Below are positions 23,690 through 33,036 of a DNA stretch of 64,000 nucleotides, piece after piece. The notes under the pieces are model-generated. The model was not told where the DNA came from. It did not search any database and saw nothing but the letters and a program-made list of their open reading frames with translations. Source of the stretch: an uncultured Clostridia bacterium (GTDB lineage: Bacteria > Bacillota > Clostridia > Peptostreptococcales > Anaerovoracaceae). The position numbers were made by a program, and so were the translations under genes. Every line of letters begins with the position of its first letter. Positions within the stretch are counted from its first letter, which is position 1. The stretch is taken from positions 1 through 64,000 of the forward strand of contig CALIBC010000180.1 of assembly GCA_938045615.1 (NCBI GenBank), in the 5' to 3' direction.

Positions 23690-24238
23690 ATGAGTGATAG
23701 CAATATGCAGGAGAGGATTGAAAAGACGAAATCGGTGTTGAGGGAAGAATTGAACACGGTAAGAGCAGGCAGGGCGAATCCGACATTGTTGGACAAGATC
23801 ATGGTGGATTACTATGGAACTCCGACACCTCTCAAGAACTTGTCAAATATAAGCGTTCCGGATCCAAGATCACTTTTGGTGACTCCTTTTGATCCAAAGT
23901 CTCTTGTTGATATAGAGCATGCGATCAATGCCGCAAATATTGGGATCACACCGAACAATGACGGTAAAAATATACGGTTGGAAGTGCCACAGCTTACCGA
24001 GGAGAGAAGAAAAGAACTGACAAAGACGACTAAAAAGATGGGTGAGGATGCCAAGGTGGCGATACGTAATCTTAGAAGGGACGCAAACGATTCTCTCAAG
24101 AAAAAACAGAAAGCCGGTGACATAACCGAGGACGATCTCAAAGATGAACTCGAGGAGGTTCAGAAGAAGGTCGACAAAGCAGTCAGTGAAATCGATGATA
24201 TGATCGCTGCAAAAGATAAGGAAATTATGGAAGTATAG
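23690..24238 (+). CDS. frr: Ribosome recycling factor
   Basis: A 182-residue protein of normal length. Near-universal motifs include L-N-T-V-R-A-G-R-A-N-P, Y-Y-G-T-P-T-P-L, L-E-V-P-Q-L-T-E-E-R-R and V-A-I-R-N-L-R-R-D-A-N. It splits post-termination ribosomes together with EF-G. GGAGGTG precedes the ATG, 12 bases after pyrH. Confidence 0.96.
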   Translation: MSDSNMQERIEKTKSVLREELNTVRAGRANPTLLDKIMVDYYGTPTPLKNLSNISVPDPRSLLVTPFDPKSLVDIEHAINAANIGITPNNDGKNIRLEVPQLTEERRKELTKTTKKMGEDAKVAIRNLRRDANDSLKKKQKAGDITEDDLKDELEEVQKKVDKAVSEIDDMIAAKDKEIMEV

Positions 24239-24245
24239 AGTCGTT

Positions 24246-24965
24246 ATGCCGGATTTGACGAGGATGCCCTATCATGTTGCGATTATTATGGACGGCAACG
24301 GCAGATGGGCCACAAAAAACAATGTAGGCAGGATTGCCGGACACAATGCAGGCATGAAGGCCATGAAAGAGATCGTGAGAAGATCCTCCGATATTGGAAT
24401 TGAGTATTTGACTGTATATGCCTTTTCAACAGAAAACTGGAAACGTTCCGAAGAGGAGGTTTCCGGTATTTTTAAGCTGCTTGTCAAATTTGTCAGGCTT
24501 GATCTTGACGAGCTTCATGAAAAGAACGTCAAGGTTATGGCACTTGGGGATTATGACAACATCCCCGAATATGCAAGAAAAAGTCTTGAGAGAACAATCG
24601 CCAAGACCGCAAAAAATACGGGTCTTCAGTTTAATATTGCCTTGAACTACGGTGGCAGGAGAGAGATACTGAGAGCCGTCAACAACATTATAAGTGATGC
24701 GGAGGCGGGGAAAATTGAAAAACCTGTCGATGAAAGCACCTTTGCTTCTTATCTGTATACCGGCCAAGAAACGGGAAATGTTCCGGATCCGGATCTGATC
24801 ATAAGACCCGGCGGCGAAGAAAGACTTTCCAACTTTCTTTTGTGGCAGTGCGCTTATAGCGAATTTGCGTTTACCGACACACTGTGGCCGGACTTTACTC
24901 CCGATGAATATGAAAAAATATTGAGAAATTTCCAAAGTAGGGAAAGACGATTCGGGGGAAGATGA
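24246..24965 (+). CDS. uppS: Isoprenyl (undecaprenyl) diphosphate synthase
   Basis: A 239-residue cis-prenyltransferase: I-M-D-G-N-G-R-W-A near 14-22, G-H-N-A-G near 34, Y-A-F-S-T-E-N-W near 60-67, F-N-I-A-L-N-Y-G-G-R near 124-133, and R-P-G-G-E-E-R-L-S-N near 183-192. It builds the C55 lipid carrier for cell wall synthesis from IPP supplied by the dxr/ispG pathway encoded in the same run. Its ribosome site is weak and lies in the 3' end of frr, so coupling is likely. Confidence 0.94.
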   Translation: MPDLTRMPYHVAIIMDGNGRWATKNNVGRIAGHNAGMKAMKEIVRRSSDIGIEYLTVYAFSTENWKRSEEEVSGIFKLLVKFVRLDLDELHEKNVKVMALGDYDNIPEYARKSLERTIAKTAKNTGLQFNIALNYGGRREILRAVNNIISDAEAGKIEKPVDESTFASYLYTGQETGNVPDPDLIIRPGGEERLSNFLLWQCAYSEFAFTDTLWPDFTPDEYEKILRNFQSRERRFGGR

Positions 24966-24991
24966 ACGATTGACTGAAAGGAGAAGATCGC

Positions 24992-25810
24992 ATGAAAACG
25001 CGAATCATATCGGGTCTGTGCATGGCACCTTTGGTCGGAATAGTGTACCTGGGAGGTTACTGGCTGGCCGCACTTGCGCTGTTCATAGGTCTTATGGGTG
25101 TGCATGAATTTTTTAACGGGTTCAGGAATATGAATCTAAAACCGTCGGAGCCGATAGCTTATGTCGCAATAACTGCTTTGTACGTATTGAATGTGATTTC
25201 GCAGACACCGGCGCCGGGGCGGGTGGATTTTTCCGTACCCGTAAATTACGTGTTTCCCATGGCATGGCTTGCGGCCGTGATAATAATAGGCTCCGTCTAC
25301 ATGTTCAGAGTGACAGAGAGAACCCCTATGGATGCCATGGCGACAATCGTGGGAATCATATACATCGGTTTTTTTTCATATCATGTGGTTTTGGTCGACA
25401 GGACGGGCGAATATTCCATTTTGATTTGGCTGGTTCTTCTTTCGGCTTTCGGTGCGGATATCTTTGCGTATTTCACGGGTGTTTTTATCGGAAAACATAA
25501 GATGGCGCCCAACTTAAGCCCCAAGAAAACGATAGAAGGCGCAATTGGCGGAATTATAGGTAGCGGATTTGTATGCGGAGTGTTCGGATATTTTTTCTGC
25601 CCGGAGATACTGCTCCACTGCGTCGTTATAGGCTTGCTGGGTGCGCCGGTTTCCATGTGCGGTGACCTAACTGCATCCGCATATAAAAGAAAGATGGGTA
25701 TCAAGGACTACGGAAAACTCATTCCGGGTCACGGCGGGATAATGGACAGATTCGACAGCGTCCTCTTCACCGCACCGTTTGTGTATTACTATATAATGAT
25801 AGTTTTGTGA
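24992..25810 (+). CDS. cdsA: Phosphatidate cytidylyltransferase
   Basis: A 272-residue membrane protein with about eight helices. The family signature is the C-terminal S-A-Y-K-R-K-M-G-I-K-D-Y-G-K-L-I-P-G-H-G-G-I-M-D-R region (residues ~229-253; the first residues near L-S-P-K-K-T-I-E-G at 171 also match). It makes CDP-diacylglycerol from phosphatidate and CTP. GAAAGGAG precedes the ATG. Confidence 0.93.
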   Translation: MKTRIISGLCMAPLVGIVYLGGYWLAALALFIGLMGVHEFFNGFRNMNLKPSEPIAYVAITALYVLNVISQTPAPGRVDFSVPVNYVFPMAWLAAVIIIGSVYMFRVTERTPMDAMATIVGIIYIGFFSYHVVLVDRTGEYSILIWLVLLSAFGADIFAYFTGVFIGKHKMAPNLSPKKTIEGAIGGIIGSGFVCGVFGYFFCPEILLHCVVIGLLGAPVSMCGDLTASAYKRKMGIKDYGKLIPGHGGIMDRFDSVLFTAPFVYYYIMIVL

Positions 25811-25908
25811 CGACGGAGATGGCGCGTGCATATGCGACCGGGAAAATGATGTCAAGTCGAACTTAAGGATTGATTTGTGCGGTCAAGTCGGAGGGGAGGC
25901 GCAGTGAG

Positions 25909-27069
25909 ATGAAAAAAGTTGCTGTTTTAGGAAGTACGGGTTCGATCGGAACGCAGAGCCTTGATGTTATGGCGAAAAACAGGGATCGTTTTTCTGTGGC
26001 TGCTATGAGCTGCGGCGTCAACATAGATTTATTCAGAAAACAGCTTGCAGAACATGCTCCGAAACTTGCGGTTTGTCGTTTTAAAGATGATGCCCAAATC
26101 TTGTCTGCGGAATTTCCGGGAATCAAGTTTTTATGGGGAGACAGGGGTCTTGTCGAAGCTGCCGGGTCGGATTGCGATATCGTACTCAATGCGCTGTCGG
26201 GCATGTTGGGGCTGCTACCTACGTATGCGGCGATAATCGCAGGACATGATGTTGCGCTTGCAAATAAAGAAACCCTTGTTGCGGGCGGAAATGTGATCAT
26301 GCGGGAGTTTGAAAAGCGAAAAAACCGTCTTTTGCCGGTGGACAGCGAGCACAGTGCTGTTTTCCAATGCATTGAGGGAAACAGAGACAAGAGACTAAAG
26401 AGGATTCTGCTGACATGTTCCGGAGGACCGTTCAGAGGTATAAAGGGGAAAAACCTTGAGAATATTACCCCCATCATGGCGCTGAAACATCCCAACTGGA
26501 ACATGGGAAGAAAGATAAGCATAGACTCCGCGACACTTATGAACAAGGGTCTGGAGATGATAGAAGCCAAATGGATGTTCGGAGTCGATATCGACGATAT
26601 AGAGGTTTTGGTACATCCACAGAGCATTGTGCATTCAGCCGTGGAATTTGATGATTCCTCCATAATCGCACAATTAGGGGTATCGGATATGAGGATCCCT
26701 ATCGCTGTTGCGCTTGCATATCCCGACAGGCTGAAACTTCCGGAGCTGCAGCTTGATTTTTTCGGAAAGGCCGCGGTGATGACTTTTGAAAGACCGGATT
26801 TCGATACCTTCGGATGTCCGTTGCTTGCTGTGACTGCATCAAAACTTGGAGGAACCTACTGCACGGCTCTCAATGCTGCGAATGAGGTGCTGGTTCAGGC
26901 ATTTTTAGACGGAAAAATAGGATTCACACAGATAAAAGAGGGGATTGAACGCATTCTGGAAATGCATATTTCCGTGTCGAATCCGGATCTTGAAACAATA
27001 ATCGAAGTGGATAGGGCGACAAGATTGCAAGCTGAGAATGGGTCGCTGTTTCCTCTGAAGTTTCGATGA
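25909..27069 (+). CDS. dxr: 1-deoxy-D-xylulose-5-phosphate reductoisomerase
   Basis: A 386-residue MEP-pathway enzyme. NADPH site L-G-S-T-G-S-I-G near 7-14, A-N-K-E-T-L near 120, P-V-D-S-E-H near 143-148, S-A-T-L-M-N-K-G-L-E near 206-215, and H-P-Q-S-I-V-H near 241. It converts DXP to MEP. I use ATG 25909 behind GGAGGGGAGG; a TTG 39 bases upstream is in frame but has no ribosome site. Confidence 0.94.
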   Translation: MKKVAVLGSTGSIGTQSLDVMAKNRDRFSVAAMSCGVNIDLFRKQLAEHAPKLAVCRFKDDAQILSAEFPGIKFLWGDRGLVEAAGSDCDIVLNALSGMLGLLPTYAAIIAGHDVALANKETLVAGGNVIMREFEKRKNRLLPVDSEHSAVFQCIEGNRDKRLKRILLTCSGGPFRGIKGKNLENITPIMALKHPNWNMGRKISIDSATLMNKGLEMIEAKWMFGVDIDDIEVLVHPQSIVHSAVEFDDSSIIAQLGVSDMRIPIAVALAYPDRLKLPELQLDFFGKAAVMTFERPDFDTFGCPLLAVTASKLGGTYCTALNAANEVLVQAFLDGKIGFTQIKEGIERILEMHISVSNPDLETIIEVDRATRLQAENGSLFPLKFR

Positions 27070-27088
27070 AACTGGAGAAATATACTGT

Positions 27089-28084
27089 ATGTTGACGATT
27101 ATATTGGCTATATTGCTGTTTTTGTTTTTGATATTTCCGCATGAGCTCGGTCATTTTCTGATGGCGCGAGCCATGGGTGTAAAGGTAAATGAGTTTTCTT
27201 TCGGGATGGGACCTGCAATATGGAAAAAGCAGGGCAAAGAGACACTCTATTCCATGAGGATCCTTCCGCTGGGCGGATATTGCGCCATGGAGGGAGAAGA
27301 CAAGGATTCGGACGATGAAAGGGCTTTCAACAGAAAATCGCCGGGAGCCAAGATTCTGATTTTGGCCGCCGGCGCCGCCATGAATGTGCTCATCGCCATT
27401 GTTGTTATGTCGGCGATAATGTTTGCGACCGGAGAGGCGACGAACGTAATCGACAAGGTTGCAAAAGGTTCTCCTGCTATGGCTGCGGGAATCGAGCAAG
27501 GCGACAGGATCGTAAAAGCCGGCGGTAAAAAGATCGACAATTGGTATGACTTTCATGAGATGATGATTGGGCAGAAAGAGGCGTTTGATCTTACCGTCGA
27601 GAGAAAGGGCGAAAAAAAGACTTTAAGCGTAAAGCCAAAAGAGGAAAAGGGCAGATACATAGTAGGCGTAAGTGCGGTTGTCGAGCGGCACCTGTTTGGA
27701 TCCATCGGCAGGGGCGCAAGAAATACGTGGATATTGACGGGGCGCATGTATGCCGGAATTAAGGATCTTGTCACAGGAAAGGTCGCAATGAAGGAAGTCA
27801 CGGGACCTGTGGGCATGATAGGTCTTGTTCACAGGACAACGTCGCAGGGAATGATTCCGTTTTTCTACCTGTTGGCATTCATAAGTCTCAATCTGGCAAT
27901 CTTCAATCTTTTGCCTTTCCCGGCACTGGATGGAGGAAGAATAGTTTTTGTTGTAATAAGGATGGTCACGGGAAAAGCGATAACGGACAGGCAGGAAAAC
28001 ATAGTTCATGCTACGGGAATGGCGCTGCTTCTGACCCTTATGGTTTTTGCGACATGGAATGATCTGATAAGGATTTTCAGGTAG
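27089..28084 (+). CDS. rseP: RseP-type site-2 intramembrane metalloprotease
   Basis: A 331-residue S2P protease. H-E-L-G-H (about 19-23) in the first helix gives zinc ligands and the catalytic Glu; a PDZ domain spans about 115-190; N-L-L-P-F-P-A-L-D-G-G near 273-283 gives the third ligand. About four helices. It trims membrane anti-sigma factors or signal-peptide remnants. Its substrate here is unknown; the ECF sigma system at 2865 is too far away to link. Confidence 0.92.
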   Translation: MLTIILAILLFLFLIFPHELGHFLMARAMGVKVNEFSFGMGPAIWKKQGKETLYSMRILPLGGYCAMEGEDKDSDDERAFNRKSPGAKILILAAGAAMNVLIAIVVMSAIMFATGEATNVIDKVAKGSPAMAAGIEQGDRIVKAGGKKIDNWYDFHEMMIGQKEAFDLTVERKGEKKTLSVKPKEEKGRYIVGVSAVVERHLFGSIGRGARNTWILTGRMYAGIKDLVTGKVAMKEVTGPVGMIGLVHRTTSQGMIPFFYLLAFISLNLAIFNLLPFPALDGGRIVFVVIRMVTGKAITDRQENIVHATGMALLLTLMVFATWNDLIRIFR

Positions 28085-28186
28085 AATTCAATGTTGCCCG
28101 GCGGCTCCCGGGTCGGTTTTGTTAAGGTTCAGTCAATGACCGCAGCGAGAATTTGCCGCCTATCGGATTTGTGATGAGGTTTTTGT

Positions 28187-29236
28187 ATGAGTAAAAAGGT
28201 CATGATAAGAGATGTTGCCATCGGTGCGGGGAACCCGGTTGCCATACAGTCGATGTCAAATGTGGAATCTCACGATGAAAAGGGGATATTGAGGCAAATA
28301 TCCGAACTTAAAGAGGCAGGATGCGATATAGTAAGACTGGCAGTCCCCGATAGAGAAGCACTTGAAGTATTTAAAAGGGTGCGTGGAAAGACAGACGTTC
28401 CACTTGTCGCCGACATACATTTTGATTATCGCCTTGCGCTGGGCGCATTAAAAGCCGGCGCCGACAAGATAAGGATCAATCCCGGCAACATAGGAAGCCG
28501 TGACAGGGTCAGAAGAGTGGTCGAAGCCGCCGCTGAGAGAAATATCCCGATACGTGTCGGTGTCAACTCAGGCTCACTGGAAAAAGATATAGTCAAAAAA
28601 AACGGTGGGGCCACGGCCGAAGGACTTGCCGAGAGTGCGATGAGAAACGTCGGTATGCTGGAGGACATGGGTTACGACAATTTGGTGATATCCATGAAAG
28701 CCTCTGATGTGAAGATGACATTCGATGCTCACAAAATCGCTTCAAAGATGACGGAGCATCCGTTTCATATAGGTATAACGGAGGCGGGAACCATACGCAG
28801 AGGCAAGGTCAAGTCGGCGGCGGGTATAGGCGGGCTTCTTCTTTCGGGTATAGGTGATACGATAAGGGTTTCGCTGACGGCTGATCCCGTGGAAGAAGTT
28901 TTGTTTGCTGCGGAGCTTCTTGAGGCGATAAGCATGAGGGAAAGCCCGTATGATCTGATATCGTGCCCCACGTGCGGCAGAACGGGCATAGATCTTGAGT
29001 CACTTGCGGCGGAGGTGGACAATAGGTTGTCGCGAATGAAAGATCTGCCTGCGGGCATCAAAATTGCCGTCATGGGGTGTGTGGTGAATGGACCGGGTGA
29101 GTCGGCGGAATCGGATTTCGGATGCTGCGGCGGAAACGGAAAAGGAGTCATCTTTGCAAAGGGAAAAGTAGTTAGAACGGTTGCGGAAGAAAATCTTGCA
29201 GACGAGCTTATAAAGGTGATCAGAGAGAGCATATGA
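28187..29236 (+). CDS. ispG: 4-hydroxy-3-methylbut-2-enyl diphosphate synthase (IspG)
   Basis: A 349-residue iron-sulfur enzyme of the MEP pathway. The [4Fe-4S] ligands are in C-P-T-C-G-R-T near 264-270 and G-C-V-V-N-G-P-G-E near 299-307. The TIM-barrel part includes Q-S-M-S-N-V and V-A-D-I-H-F-D. It converts MEcPP to HMBPP. Its 3' end overlaps polC by four bases. Confidence 0.95.
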   Translation: MSKKVMIRDVAIGAGNPVAIQSMSNVESHDEKGILRQISELKEAGCDIVRLAVPDREALEVFKRVRGKTDVPLVADIHFDYRLALGALKAGADKIRINPGNIGSRDRVRRVVEAAAERNIPIRVGVNSGSLEKDIVKKNGGATAEGLAESAMRNVGMLEDMGYDNLVISMKASDVKMTFDAHKIASKMTEHPFHIGITEAGTIRRGKVKSAAGIGGLLLSGIGDTIRVSLTADPVEEVLFAAELLEAISMRESPYDLISCPTCGRTGIDLESLAAEVDNRLSRMKDLPAGIKIAVMGCVVNGPGESAESDFGCCGGNGKGVIFAKGKVVRTVAEENLADELIKVIRESI

Positions 29237-32200
29237 AAGATTTACTCAGAAGATACGTGGATCTGTCGAAGATCGAAGGTATGGATGAAGAAAGAGCCGA
29301 GTGTGAAATTAAGGAGGCATTCATAATAAAGGAGGATGGCATTCTGGTTTTGCGAATGGCTCTTAATTTCGTGTTGCCCGAAGAAGTGGAGAATCAATTC
29401 AAGAAAAAACTTGCCGAAGCGATATCGGGCGACATCACGGTTAAAATAAATTATGAATATGACACCGAGAATTTTATAATTTCTCAAGAAAAAGCACTGT
29501 CTGAAATTCTGTCGGGATTGTTTTCCCGAGTGGGATCTTCCGTTATAAAGTCGGCGGATCCGACAAAAGTATCGGTTGAGGGCAATGTTGTCAAAATCCT
29601 GACTTTGGGACAGGCGGCAGCAGAGTATCTCAATCAAAACGAATCAAAACCACTGTCGGGGAAAATATACGAAGCTTTTGGCACAGAGTATGAAATCATC
29701 TTTACGCATGATGAAGAGGGATGCGGCAGGATTAAGAAAGCGATGGAGGAACACGCTCTTCGCGAGGAGAAAAAAATATTTAACTCCGCCTCTGCATCAA
29801 AAAACGCCGGAAAGACGAAAGAAAGCCCGGTGAAGGATGAGAGGGCTCAAAACGGAAAGTTTAAAACAAGGAGAGGAAGCGCAAAGATACTGGGAAAGGT
29901 GACGGGAGCACTGACCCCGCTTACGTCACTTGCTGCGGATACGGGCAAAGTCACGGTCGGAGGAATAATATTCGAATCCGATTCCAGAGCCATAAAAAAT
30001 GACAAATCGCTCATAACACTGCTCATCACCGACAAAGCGACATCGTTGATGTTGAAATTCTTTGTCAAAAATGATTACTGGACCGAAATTCGGGATTCGG
30101 TAAAAAACGGCGAATATATTGAGGCTTTCGGGGAGACAGAATGGGATCAGTACAGTCACTGCCTTACCTTGATGGTCAAGACGATGGAAGTCAAGAATAT
30201 ACCCAAAAGAAAAGATAATTTCTCGGGCATGAAAAGAGTTGAATTGCATGCGCACACGAAGATGAGCGATATGGATGGACTGAATGAGGTTTCACAGCTT
30301 GTGGGAGTGTCTGCCGGCTGGGGGCATCCCGCAGTTGCAATCACGGATCACGGGGTGGTGCAGGGATTCCCCGATGCGGCGAAAGAAGGTGAAAAGCACG
30401 GGATCAAGGTTCTGTTTGGAATGGAAGGATACGTTTTTGACGATAAAGGCAAGGTTGATAAGAACGGAGAAATAGATTACAAGGGCACGAAATCTGATCC
30501 TGTGAGGACAAACCATATAATTTTTATAGCAAGAACGCAAGAGGGGATAAGGAACTTATATAAGCTGGTATCAATATCGCATCTTAAATATTTTTACAGA
30601 AAACCGAGGCTCCCCAAAAGTGTTATCGCCTCATTGAGGCAGGGCATACTGATAGGCTCGGCATGTGAAGCGGGGGAAGTTTTCAGAGCCGTAAGAGAGA
30701 ATCTGCCCCAAGAAAAAATCGAAGAGATTGCTTCATTTTACGACTACCTGGAGATACAACCGTTGATCAACGACAGATTTATGATCAATGACGACAGATA
30801 TCCCACGGTAAATTCGCAAGAAGATCTGCGAAATATAAACAGGAGGATCGTGGCGCTGGCCGACAAACTCGGAAAACCAGTGGTTGCGACGACGGATGCT
30901 CACTATGATGAACCTGAATCCGCAATTTACAGGAATATCATAATGAAAGGCAAGGGGTTCAAAGACGCAGAAAACGGCGAGGGGCTCTATCTAAGAACCA
31001 CTGAGGAAATGCTTGAGGAGTTCAGTTATCTGGGTGAAGATGATGCATACCGCGTGGTTGTTGAAAACACAAACAAGATAGCCGATATGGTCGAGGATGA
31101 CATACGCCCCGTACCAAAAGAGAAATGCCCTCCCAAGATTGACGGTGCGGAAGAAACACTCAGAACCGGTTGTTATAAAAAAGCACATGAGATTTATGGA
31201 GATCCATTGCCGGAGGAAATCCGTGAAAGATTGGAAACCGAACTTAATGCGATAATAGACAACGGTTATGCAGTTATGTACGTATCGGCACGGATGCTAG
31301 TGAACAAGTCACTCAGTGACGGGTATCTGGTTGGATCGCGGGGTTCGGTAGGCTCTTCTTTTGCTGCGACAATGGCAGGAATAACCGAAGTGAATCCGCT
31401 TCCACCACATTACATATGTCCCAAATGCAAGAAACTCAAATGGGGAGACATGGAAAAGTATGATTGCGGAATAGACATGCCGGAAATGAATTGTCCCGAC
31501 TGTAAGGCATTAATGCGCAGGGACGGTTTCACCATACCTTTTGCCACTTTCCTGGGATTCAAGGGGAACAAGGAACCTGACATAGATTTGAATTTTGCGG
31601 GAGAATATCAGGCTGTAGCGCACAGGTACGTGGGAGAGATATTCGGGGAGAAGAACGTCTTCAAGGCTGGAACGGTGGGAACCATAGCGGAAAGAACGGC
31701 GATTGGATTTGTGAAAAAGTTTGCGGAAGAGACTGGCAGAGAAGTCAATGGTCCGGAAATCAAGCGACTGGCGTCGGGATGTCTTGGCGTAAAGCGAACT
31801 ACGGGGCAGCATCCGGGAGGGATTGTCGTCCTGCCGGATGATAGAGAGATATATGATTTTTGCCCCGTACAGTACCCCGCAAACGATTCAAAAACAGGAA
31901 TAGTCACGACGCACTTCGATTACCATAAGATAGATCAGAATCTCCTAAAACTCGACATTTTGGGACACAATGTTCCGTCGATGATACGCAGGCTTCAGGA
32001 TTTGACGGGGGTCGACCCGCTTACTGTGAATCTTTCGGATAAGAAAGTATTGAGCATATTCAACGGTACGCAAGCGCTTGAGATCAAAGATCCGGATTAT
32101 AAGTTTCGCCATGGCAGCTTTGCGATACCGGAGTTCGGAACGAAATTTGTCAGAGAGATGCTGGATGACGTGAAACCGGACAAGATCGCTGATCTGGTGA

Positions 32201-33000
32201 GAATATCAGGATTTTCTCACGGTGAGGAAATATGGCTGGGAAATGCACGCGAGTACATCAAGGATGGAACCGCAACGATGCGTGAGGTCATATCGACACG
32301 CGACGACATAATGAACTATCTGATGCTCAAGGGCATAGAAAATGAGATGTCATTCAAGATAATGGAAGATGTCAGGAAAAACAGACCTCTAAAGGAAGAG
32401 CAGCTTAAGGTGATGAAAGAACACGGTGTTCCGGACTGGTATATAGACTCCTGCATCAAGATAAAGTACATGTTTCCGAGGGCGCATGCGGTGGCATATG
32501 TCATGATGTCATTGCGGATGGCATGGTATAAGGTATACTACCCGTTGGAATTCTATGCGACCGTGTTTTCCGGATCACTCCAGGACTTCAATGCCGATGT
32601 GATTCTGGCAGGAAAGGATAGCGTGCTTGAAAGAATCGGGCAGATAAATATGATGGGTAAGAACATTACCGCAAAAGAAAAAAATGAACTTACGGTTCTT
32701 GAAGTGGTTTATGAAATGTTTGCGAGGGGATTTGAATTCATGGATGCGAAAATCGAGAACTCAAGTGCCATGAATTTTCGCGTCAGGGACGGCAAGGTAA
32801 TTCTTCCCTTCGCAGCATTCAGCGGTGTTGGAGAGACAGCCGCACGGGCTCTGGAAGACGCATACGGGGAAAAACCGTTTGAAACAATAGAAGATGCTAT
32901 GTTGAGAGCAAAGGTGGGGCGCTCCGTAATAGACGTGCTTAAGGTTCACGGAGTTTTTGGAGATTTACCGGAAACCAATCAGATAGGCTGGTCATTCTGA
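29233..33000 (+). CDS. polC: DNA polymerase III PolC-type, lacking the internal 3'-5' exonuclease domain
   Basis: A 1255-residue polymerase, about 180 shorter than typical PolC. Order: N-terminal domain (1-~200), OB fold (~220-325), PHP part 1 from E-L-H-A-H-T-K-M-S-D near 336 to G-M-E-G-Y-V-F near 400, then PHP part 2 from N-H-I-I-F-I-A-R and N-L-Y-K-L-V-S-I-S-H near 427-450. In known PolC proteins the DEDD exonuclease sits between these two parts; here there is only a ~20-residue charged linker and no D-x-E-T-T-G motif. Polymerase motifs are intact: zinc ribbon C-P-K-C...C-P-D-C near 725-757 and P-D-I-D-L-N-F near 782. ATG is four bases inside ispG. No frameshift is seen, so this is an in-frame absence. 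Confidence 0.9.
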   Translation: MKDLLRRYVDLSKIEGMDEERAECEIKEAFIIKEDGILVLRMALNFVLPEEVENQFKKKLAEAISGDITVKINYEYDTENFIISQEKALSEILSGLFSRVGSSVIKSADPTKVSVEGNVVKILTLGQAAAEYLNQNESKPLSGKIYEAFGTEYEIIFTHDEEGCGRIKKAMEEHALREEKKIFNSASASKNAGKTKESPVKDERAQNGKFKTRRGSAKILGKVTGALTPLTSLAADTGKVTVGGIIFESDSRAIKNDKSLITLLITDKATSLMLKFFVKNDYWTEIRDSVKNGEYIEAFGETEWDQYSHCLTLMVKTMEVKNIPKRKDNFSGMKRVELHAHTKMSDMDGLNEVSQLVGVSAGWGHPAVAITDHGVVQGFPDAAKEGEKHGIKVLFGMEGYVFDDKGKVDKNGEIDYKGTKSDPVRTNHIIFIARTQEGIRNLYKLVSISHLKYFYRKPRLPKSVIASLRQGILIGSACEAGEVFRAVRENLPQEKIEEIASFYDYLEIQPLINDRFMINDDRYPTVNSQEDLRNINRRIVALADKLGKPVVATTDAHYDEPESAIYRNIIMKGKGFKDAENGEGLYLRTTEEMLEEFSYLGEDDAYRVVVENTNKIADMVEDDIRPVPKEKCPPKIDGAEETLRTGCYKKAHEIYGDPLPEEIRERLETELNAIIDNGYAVMYVSARMLVNKSLSDGYLVGSRGSVGSSFAATMAGITEVNPLPPHYICPKCKKLKWGDMEKYDCGIDMPEMNCPDCKALMRRDGFTIPFATFLGFKGNKEPDIDLNFAGEYQAVAHRYVGEIFGEKNVFKAGTVGTIAERTAIGFVKKFAEETGREVNGPEIKRLASGCLGVKRTTGQHPGGIVVLPDDREIYDFCPVQYPANDSKTGIVTTHFDYHKIDQNLLKLDILGHNVPSMIRRLQDLTGVDPLTVNLSDKKVLSIFNGTQALEIKDPDYKFRHGSFAIPEFGTKFVREMLDDVKPDKIADLVRISGFSHGEEIWLGNAREYIKDGTATMREVISTRDDIMNYLMLKGIENEMSFKIMEDVRKNRPLKEEQLKVMKEHGVPDWYIDSCIKIKYMFPRAHAVAYVMMSLRMAWYKVYYPLEFYATVFSGSLQDFNADVILAGKDSVLERIGQINMMGKNITAKEKNELTVLEVVYEMFARGFEFMDAKIENSSAMNFRVRDGKVILPFAAFSGVGETAARALEDAYGEKPFETIEDAMLRAKVGRSVIDVLKVHGVFGDLPETNQIGWSF

Positions 33001-33036
33001 TTCGGTTTCGCCGGGCGTGTTGTCAACTTTTCCGAA

